Of a DNA stretch of 64,000 nt, positions 45,665 through 57,344 are shown in pieces; within the stretch, counting starts at the first letter, position 1, and the number at the start of each line of letters is the position of its first letter. Origin of the DNA: Halichoerus grypus (taxonomy: Eukaryota; Chordata; Mammalia; Carnivora; Phocidae). The stretch covers positions 5,156,001 to 5,220,000 of the forward strand of contig NC_135726.1 in NCBI RefSeq assembly GCF_964656455.1. Reading direction: 5' to 3'. The notes under the pieces are model-generated. The model saw nothing but the letters and a program-made list of their open reading frames with translations. It made no database searches and was not told where the DNA came from. The translations under genes and the position numbers were made by a program.

Positions 45665-45984
45665 GCAAGTTAAGGTTATTCCTTCTGTTTATTTCAACAG
45701 TCTACAGACTCATTATTTTCAGAAAGAAACGTGAAAAGAACTCAATAGATTCTTATATTTTCACATTCTCTATACAACACAGACAAATTTTAGAATAGGT
45801 AAATAATATGCTGTTCTATCAGAGCTATACCCACAATATGGGACATGAGGCTGATCCATCATCCTTATGATGATTTGAAGAGCCAGGGAAAATAAGTAGA
45901 ACATGGCGTATTAACCAGAAAACACACATTTTTTTTTAAAGTCATTTTTGCATGACATTCTACTCTCACATGCAAACAAAATTA
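45665..45984. other. AT-rich unique sequence
   Basis: Nothing recognised. Confidence 0.45.
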
Positions 45985-46125
45985 TTTTTTCCCAGCCTTG
46001 CTGAGGTATGATCAACAAACAAAAATTGTGTCATTTGAAGGTACAGAACTTGATGTTTTGGTGTGTGTATACATTGTGAAATAACCACCACAAGCAAGCT
46101 GATCAACAGACAACAGCGGGTCTCC
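45985..46125 (-). mobile_element. Old L1 3' end, antisense
   Basis: 'ttgctgaggtatgatcaaca' and 'gtatacattgtgaaataacc' then 'accacaagcaagctgatcaa' mirror the L1 3' end motif (TTGAGATATAATTGACATA...GTGAAATGATCACCACA). Confidence 0.65.
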
Positions 46126-47069
46126 TCCCATGTCTCCCGGTGCACAAGTGTGTTTCTTTCTTTTTTGAAGCCTATTGTTACAAGATTAATAAACCAGGAG
46201 AATGACAAAGATGCAGTGTAATCATTTCAGGAAGGCATTTGAAAACCCCTCTCATGACCACATGATGGAACAATGGGAAAAATGTGGGCTGGGAGATCAT
46301 ACCTTTAAGTGAAGTTATAAATGTACAGTCAAATCCATGAGAACAGTGTTAATTAATTTCTAGGCAAGGATCTCTTGTGTTGTGACCAAGATCTAGAACT
46401 TTATTCAATAACCTCATCATCCACCCACCCATCTGTCTACCCATCCAGTGTTTTTCAGCGACGTTTTACCAGGCACCATGGGGGACACTGGACATTGACG
46501 GGTCAACAGCACATGGAATAGTTCTTGACACATGGTTGGTATCTAATTAACATTTGTTAGTTGACAGATGTGGTCAGTGCCCTCCTAAACCATATACAGC
46601 TGCTACGACTTTGATGAAGATTCAGAATATGTGCTTTTGAGATTTTATGATTTTTTTTTTTTTAAAAAGGAGCTAAGAATACTTGGCAGTAAGCCAGATG
46701 AAAGAGATAAGACATCAAATTCTTTCCATTTCATGAAGCTAATTAAATAAAACTTATTATGGGTAAACGTGACATCAGGAATAAGCATATGTATACACAC
46801 AAATATATACACAAACTATGTATGTACTAGGTCTAAGTGGAGAGAGATCCATCTTGGCTCTAATCATATAAAATATACACTCAAGTTTCCAGTTGAGCAC
46901 AAGTTCAGCATGAGCCAATGAATGGTGTGAACTTAGAAGACTATGAACACTAGCTGAGTCCTAGACTAATTGGGGTGTTTGGACCAACCTTTGGGTAGTG
47001 TTAATGACTGTGTAGTGAGTTTACTAAAAATCAAAGGCATTATTAATAGCATTCTTAAAACAAACTCTA
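46126..47069. other. Mostly unique, weak L2 traces
   Basis: 'gttttaccaggcaccatggg' near 46464-46483 (antisense) and 'ttcttgacacatggttggta' near 46521-46540 (sense) look like L2 end scraps. No gene seen. Confidence 0.4.
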
Positions 47070-47215
47070 GCTGTCTCAATTTAAAGAGGAAGTAACTGAG
47101 GCTCAGAGAGGCTGAGAGTCCTGTCTCAGGTCAGACAAGTAATAAGAGGGGAGTAGAGATTCAAATCTGGCCATATATGGCCCAGTGTCTTAACCACTCC
47201 ACTCTGCTGCATTAC
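47070..47215 (-). mobile_element. MIR SINE, antisense
   Basis: 'aagtaactgaggctcagaga', 'ggtcagacaagtaataagag' and 'agattcaaatctggccat' with 'gtcttaaccactccactctg' are antisense MIR blocks. Confidence 0.85.
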
Positions 47216-47830
47216 CTCCTTGTCTACATAGATCCTACCTGAAGATGTGGCCAATCCAACTCAATGGGATCATTTTTGAGGGATGGGAAATAAAACAACA
47301 GTCACACAAAATGTCATTAATCACCACTAGAATGCAGTAATGTCCCTCTGTGAGCCAGTATGACCACAAACTCATGGCCCCAGTGTGGGCCTTTCTCGGT
47401 GGACCTCCCCAAGAAACTGCTCTCTACTTAAGAGGGAGCCACACATGGGTACAAAGTCAAGTCTCTCCCAATGCTAGTCCTACAATATTTCCAGGCAAGG
47501 CACAGAGATTCAAAGTCTAGATGTGTCATGGACAGAGGCATCTGTATTTCAGGGTTGTTTTGAGGATCAGAATGAATACATGCAAAGCCTACCATCACGC
47601 CCACCACTTAGTAGGGGCTCAGTGAATGGTGGTGATGATGGCGAAATTGTTGCTGTCTCTGTTGTTGCTGGGAGGCATGCTTCTTGGAAGCTCTTTCACG
47701 TGGTTGTGGGTCCCAAAGGTACTCATAAGCAGCCTGCCTTCCTCTTACTTCTTGGAGGAAGAGGTATATTTTTCTTTACACCAACTCAACTGCCACTTAT
47801 TAAACCAAGACCTTAATGGGCTGTGTATAT
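47216..47830. other. Unique sequence with MIR 3' fragment
   Basis: 'cagggttgttttgaggatca' near 47551-47570 and 'ccacttagtaggggctcagt' near 47603-47622 are the 3' end of a sense MIR. The rest is unassigned. Confidence 0.5.
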
Positions 47831-47842
47831 CCAGAGGGACAC

Positions 47843-47868
47843 TTTTTTTTTTTTTTGTAATTAATCTG
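47843..47868 (-). mobile_element. Candidate micro-retroinsertion
   Basis: A T14 run plus 12 bases (gtaattaatctg) is bracketed by CCAGAGGGACAC (47831-47842) and CCAGAGGGGACAC (47870-47882). The layout is that of an antisense poly-A insertion with target-site duplication, but the inserted body is too short to identify. Confidence 0.45.
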
Positions 47869-47884
47869 CCCAGAGGGGACACCT

Positions 47885-48544
47885 TTTTCTAATGTTTATA
47901 AAGTGCCTCATTGCTTAGCTGTGTGCCAGGGTCTTCCCATCAGATAATTTGATACCAGAACAAAGACCAGTCTCACCTGTCCTACCTTTGACTTTTCTAA
48001 GACCTCTTCTACTGACCCCCAAACAAAAGTTTCTGGTTATAATTTTCAAGCAATACCATAAATGTGAGAGTCATCATCAGGTGGAGGAAACAAGAGGCTA
48101 CCAGCTGGAGCTTAGAAAGCATCGCCAGCTTCTGGATCCAATAACTTCTGTTGTATTTTTTCATTTGTGGTCTGTGATCGCATATGAGAGGATGTGTCAC
48201 CTCCAGTGGGCACATTAAAGGACTTGAATGAAATACAGCCATGGGAAGACTGACAGTCCCCTTGACTCACAGTAAAGCTCAACAAAGAGCTCGACAGTCC
48301 ATCAAAGAGAGAATCCAGGGAGGAGGAGAGACTGCAGCCCACGTCTGTAATGTACACCCACAGACCGAGAGACAGGCTTTGGGGCTCAGCAAGGAGAGGA
48401 AGGGGTGGACCAGGCTTCTTAGGGACACATGGCAGGGCGAGTTAGATGCGTGCTCTAAGCTTTTGTCTTGACATTGGTCAACATTTGCTATAGTCCTTGA
48501 CATTACTTTGTAACATCAACCCTTCCCTCTTGCTTGTGTTTAAT
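47885..48544. other. Unique sequence
   Basis: 'gctgtgtgccagggtcttcc' near 47918-47937 may be a MIR scrap. Short overlapping frames only. Confidence 0.45.
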
Positions 48545-49025
48545 TCAGTTCCTGTTATGGTGATTTAGTGTTGCAGAAAAAAATACCCTCCCCCCATGGT
48601 TAATGATTTAAAGCAACCATTTTATTTTGCTTAAGATTTTGTGGGTCAAGATTCAAGAAGAGCTCAGTTGGTTGGTTCATCTCAGATCCATGTGGGGTCA
48701 GCTGGGGGTGAAGAATCTCTTCCGTGATGGCTCCTCTAGTCACATGGCTGGCACCCTGCTGTTCTATGGCCTCTCTCTCCACATAACTTCTCATCATTCA
48801 AGGCCTCTCCGTATGGTCTGAGCTTCTCCAAGGACAGCCTCCAGATAGACTACTTATGTGGTGCGGTCTTCCACCAGAGCCAGTGTTGCAAGAGAAAGTA
48901 ATTGAAATCTGCTCAGTTCTTTAGGCCTGGACTTGGCAACAGGAAAGGGCCACCTTCACCATATTCTGTCAGTCAAGGCAGTCATACAACTCACCTACAT
49001 TCCAAGGGAGGGGACATGGACCCTC
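48545..49025 (+). mobile_element. LTR-like interspersed repeat, second copy
   Basis: 'atttaaagcaaccattttat', 'attttgtgggtcaagattca', 'gatccatgtggggtcagctg', 'ctctagtcacatggctggca', 'aaggcctctccgtatggtct' and 'gaaagggccaccttcaccat' follow the same consensus as 28605-29055. Confidence 0.6.
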
Positions 49026-49029
49026 AAAG

Positions 49030-50400
49030 AATTTGCGGCGCTTTACAATCCACCAGAGACTCCCAAGTCCCTCTCTTCTACCTCCTAAATCTCTCCAAAA
49101 TACACCTCCTGCTCACTATCTCCACCCTGACCACCTCAGACCAGGTCCTTGTTGACAGTGTAGTCCCCCATCCAGTGTCCCTCTCCTCCTCTCTTCCACA
49201 CATTCTCCACTCTGAAGCCACCATCATTTCTTTCCACTGCAAATACGTCCATATCATGATTCCACTTGAAACTCACCGAGAGCTCTCATCTACACTTCTT
49301 CGCCTAGTAGTTCTCCATTTCTCTCTAAGCCCTGCACCTGTTCCCTTGCTCTGGGTAAGAGCATTCTTATTTTCCTTTGGGTTACCACCCTTTTTTCCTC
49401 TCTTAGTCCTTGTAGTTCAGGGAGGGCTGATATCCCCTGTCCCCCATGCCTGACTCTAGCAGTGAACATAGGACTCAGATCTGGCCACTCAGACTCCTCC
49501 ACACCTGTGCACACATTGATCATTTCAGAGATGGGCACACAACTTCAACTGGGCCAACAGAGTCATACCTAGGACTCTGAATGGAATTATATGTAAATAA
49601 TGTTTTCATAAGTATGAGGGGTGTTTTGGAGTTGCTAAAGTAGTAGGGAAAATGCCAGGTGACCACTGTAGTTTGCTACCACCTTGGGAAAGCCAACACT
49701 GAGGAAAGTGGAGGCAAGGAATAGTCCCTGATGACATAAATAGACCACCTAGATATAGCCATTCCTGAAGTCCCTCTTGGCCTTTTAAATGAATGAACCA
49801 ATACAATTCTTTTTTTTTGCTTAAACTTGGGTTGGGTTTCTGTCACTAGGAGCCAAAAAAAGTCCTAACATGCCCACTTCTCATGATGCCTGACTCTCTT
49901 TGTCACCTGGATCATGTTGGCCTCTCCATATCTTTTCCAGCTCCTGGTATCCCCATAGCTTATGCCCAAGTCATACTCTCTTTATCTGTGTTCCCAAATC
50001 ATGCTTTACTCTTTCAGGTCTTTGCCTAGATATTCTTTGTGCCTGGAACAAGCTTGCTGGTGTCAGCCACAGAAAATTCCTGCTCATTTCCCAAGACTCA
50101 GCTGACTCATCACCTTCTACCTGGGAGATTTTGGGGTCTTTTCTCTGCCCCATGCCCTCATCCCCTCAGCTTGCTTTGCTCTCAGTATTCTCCTGGGGTA
50201 TTTTATTAATCTCTCTTTCAGCATTTAGCATATTTTGTTAAGTATTGTATACGCGAAGCTGTTTCCTTCATTTTACCCTAAGCTCTGTTAAGGGTCTGAC
50301 CCTGTTGTACTCGTCTTCGAGTACCCCGGGGCCCCAGCCCAGTTCCTCACACACAATAGATATTCACCAGACATCCGCAGAACGACTACAATTTTTAATC
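49030..50400 (+). mobile_element. L2 LINE, sense, interrupted by LTR-like block
   Basis: The first part (49060-49330) contains 'aatctctccaaaatacacct' and 'cactatctccaccctgacca'. The second (49900-50400) contains 'ttctttgtgcctggaacaag', 'ctcatttcccaagactcagc', 'gactcatcaccttctacctg' and the end 'cctcacacacaatagatatt'. The order is that of one L2. Confidence 0.7.
49440..49870 (+). mobile_element. MLT1-like block inside the L2
   Basis: 'gaaagccaacactgaggaaa', 'gatatagccattcctgaagt', 'aatgaatgaaccaatacaat' and 'ttgggtttctgtcactagga' with 'aaaaaaagtcctaacatg' resemble the 3' part of an old LTR. Confidence 0.5.
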
Positions 50401-52749
50401 CACAAATATTTGGTTCCAAAGCTGCTATTGTCTGTGTCACTGCACACTTCAGACCCTCCTTGCAAAGAATTACGCAGACAACCACAGACCACGTGCTCAG
50501 TCCCTTATCTGCAGTAACCCAAGGGGGTCTCAGCACTTCTTTAAAAATTAATTTGTTCCTTAATTAAGAAACATGCTTATTTCTAATTAACCAACCTTCT
50601 ATGTGATGTAAACAGATTGTAAGTAACTTAACAGCTTCGTCTAGCTCGTTGCATGTCTGAGAGGAGTATGGTAAAACCATTTTTAGCACATCAGCTGGGA
50701 AGCTGGGGAATATGTGGAATGCTCTGACTTGCACAGATAGAATTAAGGGAACTTAAAGAGAGGGAATTTGTCGGCTCTTAATCCCTACCTAGCAAATTAA
50801 ATTGCTGTTACATGATATCATTACCTCATTTTCAGAATTTTTTGAGATGCGAAATTCCCACGGTTATTAAAGAGGTGACTCAAATTCTTTGCAGCTCAAA
50901 TCCATATATATTATAGCTATGGATATATAGACTGCCCACATGGTGATGTGACAGAAAGTAGATATTCTGAATAGAATCCAGCTGGTTTGCAGCAGAGTCT
51001 CATGGAGGGGTATATTTACAGTACGATAAGTCGGAGTTTGAGAGGAGGCAGGAGGCAAGATATTATGCATTTTTAATGAGAGACCTGTCATTCTTTTGAC
51101 ACCATCAGCATGTGGGAAAGCATCCGGAGACAGACTAATGGTTCTGTAGTAACAAATGCTAATGGAGGAACACACAGCCCAAGGTGTATTCATTAAACTT
51201 CTTCTACCTTGAAACAATTCATTGACCTGGATCCACTCATATCTTGAAGGGGGTATGGGTTCCAACTCAGATGCTCTTCACACCTTGACAATGCAAAATG
51301 CACAACCCAGGAAACTCTAGTTGGGTTTGAGAGTTGAGAAAACTGTTTTCTACACAGATGTTACAGTATTTAGTCAAATATTAGTGAATGTAGTAGCACA
51401 TATACTGATAGTTAATTTTTTTCAGAAGAGAAAACATGGTTTCTTTAAAGGCCTGAATAAAAAAATACTAACAGTCTTCACTTTGCCAAAAGCAGGTATC
51501 TCTGAGTTTAGAAACCAATGGGAATGCTAGGAATCTTCTTAAAGGTTACATAGTTATTCATTTGTAGTGGTTAAATGGATGCAAAGAAATTCTCTACCTT
51601 GAGAAATATGTCATTATAGTTAGATACATCTGAAACCCAGTGTTGATTCTGCCAAAATCCCAGAATTTTCAGGCCAAGGGGTTGGACTAAGGTTTTGCTT
51701 TTGTTTTTCCCATTCAGAGCACAGGAGTCTGTCTTTGATTTGGGGAACAGCAGCGAGAACATGAGAGAAGGTTCCCAATGTACATGGACTATCTTCAGCT
51801 TGAGCCTTTAGCACGGCCTTCCCCACTCCCCGTCACTGGAGCCTGGCCTGAATGGATGGCACAAGCCCTCACTTCCCAGTGAGTTCAGAGATCAGAAGGT
51901 GGGGCAAGTGGGTGAGGTCAGGGTGCTTATTCCCCTGCATCGTTCCCTTCCGAGTTCCCCTGGGCTGGTCGTATCTCACCCTGAAGATCTCTGTTCCCCC
52001 CAGAGTATCCGTCTCTACACGACTCCCCTTCCAGGTCAGAATGTTCCCTCATTCCCTAGGGCTGGGGATGATAACAGCTCTGTTCTCACTGGCTTGGGTT
52101 ACACCCCCATCCCTTGCAATTCACCTTTAAAATAGGTCCCCCTACAACTGTCCTAATGTGAGCGTACCGTCTGTTTCTTATTGAGATGCTATTACACACA
52201 GCCAACACTTTCAGTATCGTTTTTCAGATATTTGTTCAATATCACAGAAATCTCCAAATACTCCCAAACTCCAATCCTGGAAAAGTTGTCAAAACCCACA
52301 TTAAAACTGGTGACGTAACTGATCGGTTCTATTATGACAACAAACAATTTAGGAAAAACGATTTTAGTGCTTTATGTCTATAACATTTCTGTTGGTCTTT
52401 TATAAAGGTTCCATTTGACTTCACAAAATGTCCATTGCTCGGCTTCCCTGGACCCATATTAATAGAAAACGAGGACTCCCTCTATGTGTTTTGCTAACTG
52501 AGAACAGTGTAATGCCATTACTTGTCTCCTTGACTAGTCTGCATGATTCTCCCCAGAAAGCAGAGGTGAGTTAGGTCTTCCTGGATCTTCTATGTCTGGA
52601 GTCGACCTGACACATGACTGATTTTGCATAAATATTTCTCGTAGTGAATTTGGGGGAAGAATGGCATGGGGAGAAAAAGGTTCTCATGCCACATAACATG
52701 GCCCGTGGATTAGAGCCTTCATGATCTGAGCTAGAACACAGTCCGTCTT
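50401..52749. other. Long unique interval, TAATTA-rich at its start
   Basis: No gene or named repeat over about 2.3 kb. 50540-50600 has several TTAATTA-type sites. Short frames (132 codons at 50867-51265, minus) have no recognised domain. Confidence 0.5.
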
Positions 52750-52995
52750 TGGACTCTGGTACCAGAGCTGACTCAGAACCAGCCTGCCTGAATCTCTGCT
52801 CCTCCTTTTACCAGTCAAGTGATCTTGGGTCCAATGCCTTAGCTTCCCAAGACTCAGTGTTCTCATCTATGAAGTGGGGATGCAGTGGAACCTCCCTTAT
52901 GAGGCTGTTGCAAAGGGTGAATGTGAAAACCTTAGTGCACTGTTGGTCCCTGGTGGGTGCTCAATGCATGCCGCTATTTGCTGAAGCTTCAGCCC
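52750..52995 (+). mobile_element. MIR SINE, sense
   Basis: 'tggtaccagagctgactcag', 'agtgttctcatctatgaagt', 'cttatgaggctgttgcaaag' and 'tggtgggtgctcaatgcatg' are MIR blocks in order. Confidence 0.85.
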
Positions 52996-54559
52996 AGTAA
53001 ACATCTGAACATCCACTCAGGTGAACCCAAATAGTCTGGGTCCTGGGCCATCCTATCTCCCCATGGTCATTGCTGTGCATTCACAGCAGGGTCTCAAGCA
53101 GCACCTGGGAGAGGATTAGATTAGCTCTCATTGAACACATTAGCTCTTCTCATAGCCTTCCTGCAGTGTGGGTCTCCTTGGGCACTCCAAGGACAGTGCA
53201 TCCTGAGATTGCCAAGTTTCCCCCTATTTCAGTCATTCAGGGACTACTTTTATCATATGTGAGTACGACCAGTACCCCGATTTATTTATTTTTCAATATA
53301 CTTTAAATTGACCTTTAAAACTTAACCTTGTTCTAAGCAACTTTATGAATAAAATCATGGGAATGATGTACTAGGTATTCTTCAGCTAAGCATCAAAATA
53401 AAAAGCAATTAAAATAATAAAAGTTCATCATTCTTCCACCTAAAATTATCTTTTATACTGGCAGAGGTAGACAATGCTTACGTTAGGAAACAACATGTTT
53501 TTAGAAAGTACTTCTGCGACAGGGAGGAGAGAAAGGTATATTTGAGCTTGTAAGGAAAGTACAGTGTGAAGGTGGGTTCTCTCTGTTAGGACTGGAAGAC
53601 CTGGACATGTCTGTCCAGCAAAAGGAGAGGGATGATGGGGAAAGTGGGTGAAGACCAAGAAGAAGGGGTTCATGAAAGAGCAGGGCCATGGAGAGTCCCC
53701 AGAATCTGGAATTAAAAATACAGGAATTAAGACAGGAAGAGGTGACCTCTCTCCCCAGATATTAGAGAGGCCAGAGATGTTGGAGTTCACAGGTAGGTTC
53801 AATGGTGTTCTCAACACAGAGGGCAGGATCAGCAGCAGAATGGGGGCAGAGAGACAAGCCAACCGCGGGCTGCGTGCTAGAGATCATTTCACTCAGACTT
53901 TGTTTTCACATGAGCTGTCACACATGGGTGGCAGGCTCCTTGGGGGCACCTACTGCTCCTAGAGAAGGGACGCTGGTGTCACCCATGGGAAGTGCCCTCA
54001 GAGAAGTGATCGGTGGATGGGTAGGACAGGTGTCAAGACTAGAAGGGACTCTCTAGTCACTCTATAGGTCTGGCCCAAGTGCTGTATTTTAGCATCAAGA
54101 ATGATGGAAGAAGGCATTCTTGCTGGGGAGATACACTGCCTTTAGGAAATGAGTCAATTTTCAAATGTTTAAGGAAAAAAACAACCGCTAGAATGAATGG
54201 TGAAAAATCCAATGATGACTTAGAGACAGAAGATGGTTTGGGAGTGAAAGACATATCCTAAGTTGTGACTTTTAACAAGCAGTCATATTATTTCCCCAGT
54301 TAGTTAGCATGTAGGAAAGGTAAACCTAAAGAGAATGGGGATTTGGGGTGATACTGCATTAATATATAATGGGTCAGTTTAATATCTATCTTATCTACAT
54401 ACAAATACTTGTAGAATTATGAAAGCAGAGGAAACAGAATGTGAGCACTGGACTCGGGCAGATACACCATTAGAAATGAGCTAGGACATTAGTCACTGAT
54501 CCTATAAAATAAGTTCAATGGCATATATGCTAAAGGAGGACTTTCAGCAAGTCTGCAGG
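52996..54559. other. Unique sequence
   Basis: AT-rich at 53280-53460, purine-rich at 53510-53860. Long frames (138 codons at 53446-53862, minus) are unsupported. No named repeat. Confidence 0.5.
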
Positions 54560-54945
54560 GTACGTGATCAACATTCTTATATATGGAATCTAAAAACGCT
54601 GAACTCCTAAAGACAGAGAGTAGAATGGTGGTTACCAGGGGCTGGGGTGGGGGGTTGGGGGAGGTTTTGGTCAAAGGGTGCAAACTTGCAGTTAGAAGGT
54701 AAGTTCTAGGGACCTAATGCACAGCATAGTGATTGTAGTCAACAGCACCATCTTACATACTTCAAAGTTGCTGAGAGACTAGATCTTAATTGTTCTCACC
54801 ACAAAAAAGAAAGGATAGTGATGTGACGAGATAGAGGTGTTGGTTAATGCTACAGTGTTGATCATACTGCATTGAATCAGCAGAGTGCACATCTTAAACC
54901 TACACAGTGTTGTACATTAAACTCACACAATTACTAACTAGTAAT
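54560..54945 (+). mobile_element. Old L1 3' end
   Basis: 'atggaatctaaaaacgctga', 'gtagaatggtggttaccagg', 'cctaatgcacagcatagtga', 'gagagactagatcttaattg', 'ttctcaccacaaaaaagaaa' and 'tacacagtgttgtacattaa' follow the L1 3' UTR closely. It includes a tight G-run cluster at 54638-54661. Confidence 0.9.
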
Positions 54946-55430
54946 ATCCCCCAATGTCCACCAACTTATGAATAGACAAATAAGATATAATAATAATGTA
55001 AAAATGTCAATAAAATAATAACCCATATAATGGCATATTTGGGAACGAAAAGGAACAGAGCATGTATACCTACAACATAGCATCATCTTGAAAGCATTAT
55101 GCTAAGGGAAAGATGCCATAAAAAGCCACATGGTATATGATTCCATTTATAGGAGATGTCCAAAATAGGCAGATCCACAGGACAGAAAGGAGATCGGTGG
55201 TTGTCGAGGGCTGGGAGGATTTGGAGAAAAATGAGAAACAATGGCTCATGAATACAGGGTTTCTTCTGGGGATGAAGAAAATATTCTAAGATTGACATTG
55301 GTCACGGCTGCACAACTATGGGTCTACCACAAAACACGGAACTGCACACTCTAAACGGGTGAGTTGTAATTATATTGTTAACTATATTGTGGTAGAGCTG
55401 TCATATATTAAAAAAACAAAAGAAAAGCAA
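54946..55430 (+). mobile_element. Second old L1 3' end
   Basis: 'atgtccaccaacttatgaat', 'agcattatgctaagggaaag', 'gtatatgattccatttatag' and 'gatgtccaaaataggcagat' with 'gtggttgtcgagggctggga' form another old L1 terminus, a different subfamily from the one just upstream. Confidence 0.85.
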
Positions 55431-55500
55431 ATGACTAAGGACTAAGCATGCTGGTGGCCCAACGTGTGCTAAGTGTTGACATAAAATGTGCTGGGTGAAG

Positions 55501-56309
55501 GGGCACGTGTCTGTCTTCTTGATCACGTCTGTGTACGGGGCACGCCCAACAGAGTCACACTGTCGCCGTGTCCAATCCACGATTCAGACATCCTTGGGAT
55601 TCTGGAAGGGGAGACAGGCCGGGAGAGGTTGTGTTCCTAAACAAGGATGCTAAGGGGCCGATCAGCAGGGGATCCTTCCAACACACCCATTCCACATGTG
55701 TCTCGCAGGAGAGCGTCCAGGGAGACATTGAAAACCTGCACAAAGCTGAGGCCAGGGACTGCCGCGACGTTGGTCATGGAAGGTTTCGCTGAACGGCATT
55801 AACATAGCAGCTGATCCCGATTGCGGGGATGAGGCTGTTTTCTGTGTTCGTGTCCTCATCAAATTGCAGCAGCTTGAGAAAGACACCTGCTCTGGGAAAG
55901 CGAGGTGACTGGCGGCAAAGTTACTTCTGAAAGCTGAGCGGGCCTGGGGACTTGTCCGTAAAGCCTCTCAATGCCATCGGCGTGGCCTCTGCGAAGGACG
56001 ATTCGCTGTGATTAGTGGCATCATGTGACTATCCAAAGAATTAATAATTACAGAAGCTTCATTCGCATGTGTGGCTAAACACGTCCTCAAAGTTGTTTGT
56101 GATGCGGTTTTCACTGAAGAACGATGTTGATGCCGGGAATACTTGAAAACGTTAAGTTAGTAATTCATTTGAAATTGAACTTTGGACAGTTGTTAAGACA
56201 GTTTGTGAATTTGTGTGTTTCTCTTGAGTTCGGTCCTCGGTTTGGCTATTTCGGTTTTCATTCTTGGGAAAAGCCACTTCGCTCATCGGCGCCAGACATG
56301 GAAGGGACT
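55501..56309. other. CpG-retaining unassigned segment
   Basis: No repeat or gene recognised. By hand count roughly 40 CpGs occur in 55501-56340 at only moderate GC, whereas the flanking L1 sequence has few. A 74-codon + frame (55568-55792) and a 74-codon - frame (55662-55886) show no family I know. Confidence 0.5.
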
Positions 56310-56860
56310 GGGATGTGGATACCGTGTGCCTTTTCTACTTCTGCTGTCACCAACTAGCGGCTTCACAGTGTCTGTGGGTCAGGGGTGTGGGCACGGCGGG
56401 GCTCATGTGGGTCTCAAGCCGCCGAAATCAAGGTGTGCACAGGGCTACATTCCCTACCATAGGCTCTGGGGAAAATCCTTTCCAAGCTTCTTCAGGGTGT
56501 CGGCAGAAGGAATTTCCTTCTCACGCTTTCCATGCGGCCCAACCCCATCCTCAAGCCAACAACAGCTTGAGTCCTTCTCGGGCTTTGGAACTGTCTGCAC
56601 CAGGCTCTGCCTGTTCTCTCAAACTTCCCTCTTCTGCCGCATCTTCTTACTCTCCTGCCTAGTTCTTCTGCTTTTATGGGCTCAGGGGGTTAACTGGATC
56701 CACCTGGAGAATCTAGGAGACTCTCCCTCTTTGAATGTCAGCTGATTAATAACTTTATTTACATTGACAAAATCTCTTGCTGTATTAAGGCAACATAAGC
56801 GCAGGGGTAAGACCAGGGGGTGGAGGTCATGGGGTCAAGGTCAACATTCTGCCTCCAACA
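56310..56860 (+). mobile_element. LTR-like interspersed repeat, family unnamed
   Basis: 'ctgctgtcaccaactagcgg', 'gtgtctgtgggtcaggggtg', 'gaaatcaaggtgtgcacagg', 'ggctacattccctaccatag' and 'gaatgtcagctgattaataa' share blocks with 23630-24090. A 176-codon frame (56215-56745) runs through it but is explained by the repeat. Confidence 0.6.
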
Positions 56861-57340
56861 TGGTGATGGTTAATTTTACGTGTCAACCTGACTGGGCCAC
56901 GAGGTGCCCAAACGTTTGGTCAAACATTGTTCTGGGTGTGTCTGTGAGGGGGTTTCTGGGTGAGATTACTGTTTGAATCAATAGACGGAGTAGAACAGAT
57001 TGCCCTCCCCAAAGTGGTGGGGCCTAGCCAATCGACTGAACACCTGATTAGAACAGAAAAGCAGAGAAAAAAGGCACTCCTCCTCCTCCAGCCTGACTGC
57101 TTTGAGCTGGGACGGTGGTCTTTTCCCACCTTTACATTCACACTGAAACATTGCCCTCCTTGGATCTCGAGCCTCCTGGCTTCTGGACTAGAACTATACC
57201 ATCAGCGCTCCTGGGTCTCCAGCTTGCTGACTGCAGAGCTTGGGAATTCTCGGCCCCTGTAACTGTGTGAGCCAAGTTCTTATTAGCTATAGATACAGAT
57301 ATTTACTACTGATTCTGTTCCTCTGGAGAAACCTAATACA
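56861..57340 (+). mobile_element. MLT2-like ERVL LTR
   Basis: TGGTGATGGTTAATTTTACG, 'tgtcaacctgactgggccac', 'tgttctgggtgtgtctgtga', 'gggtttctgggtgagattac', 'attgccctccccaaagtggt' and 'ctgttcctctggagaaacct' end in CTAATACA. 480 bases, TG...CA ends. AACA flanks both sides (56857-56860, 57341-57344). Solo LTR, no internal genes. Confidence 0.88.
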
Positions 57341-57344
57341 AACA

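Noticed and set aside
48902..49453. 183-codon frame
   Set aside because: It crosses the boundary between an LTR-like repeat and an L2, so it is a chance frame.
56215..56745. 176-codon frame with hydrophobic stretches
   Set aside because: It runs through an LTR-like interspersed repeat that explains the sequence.
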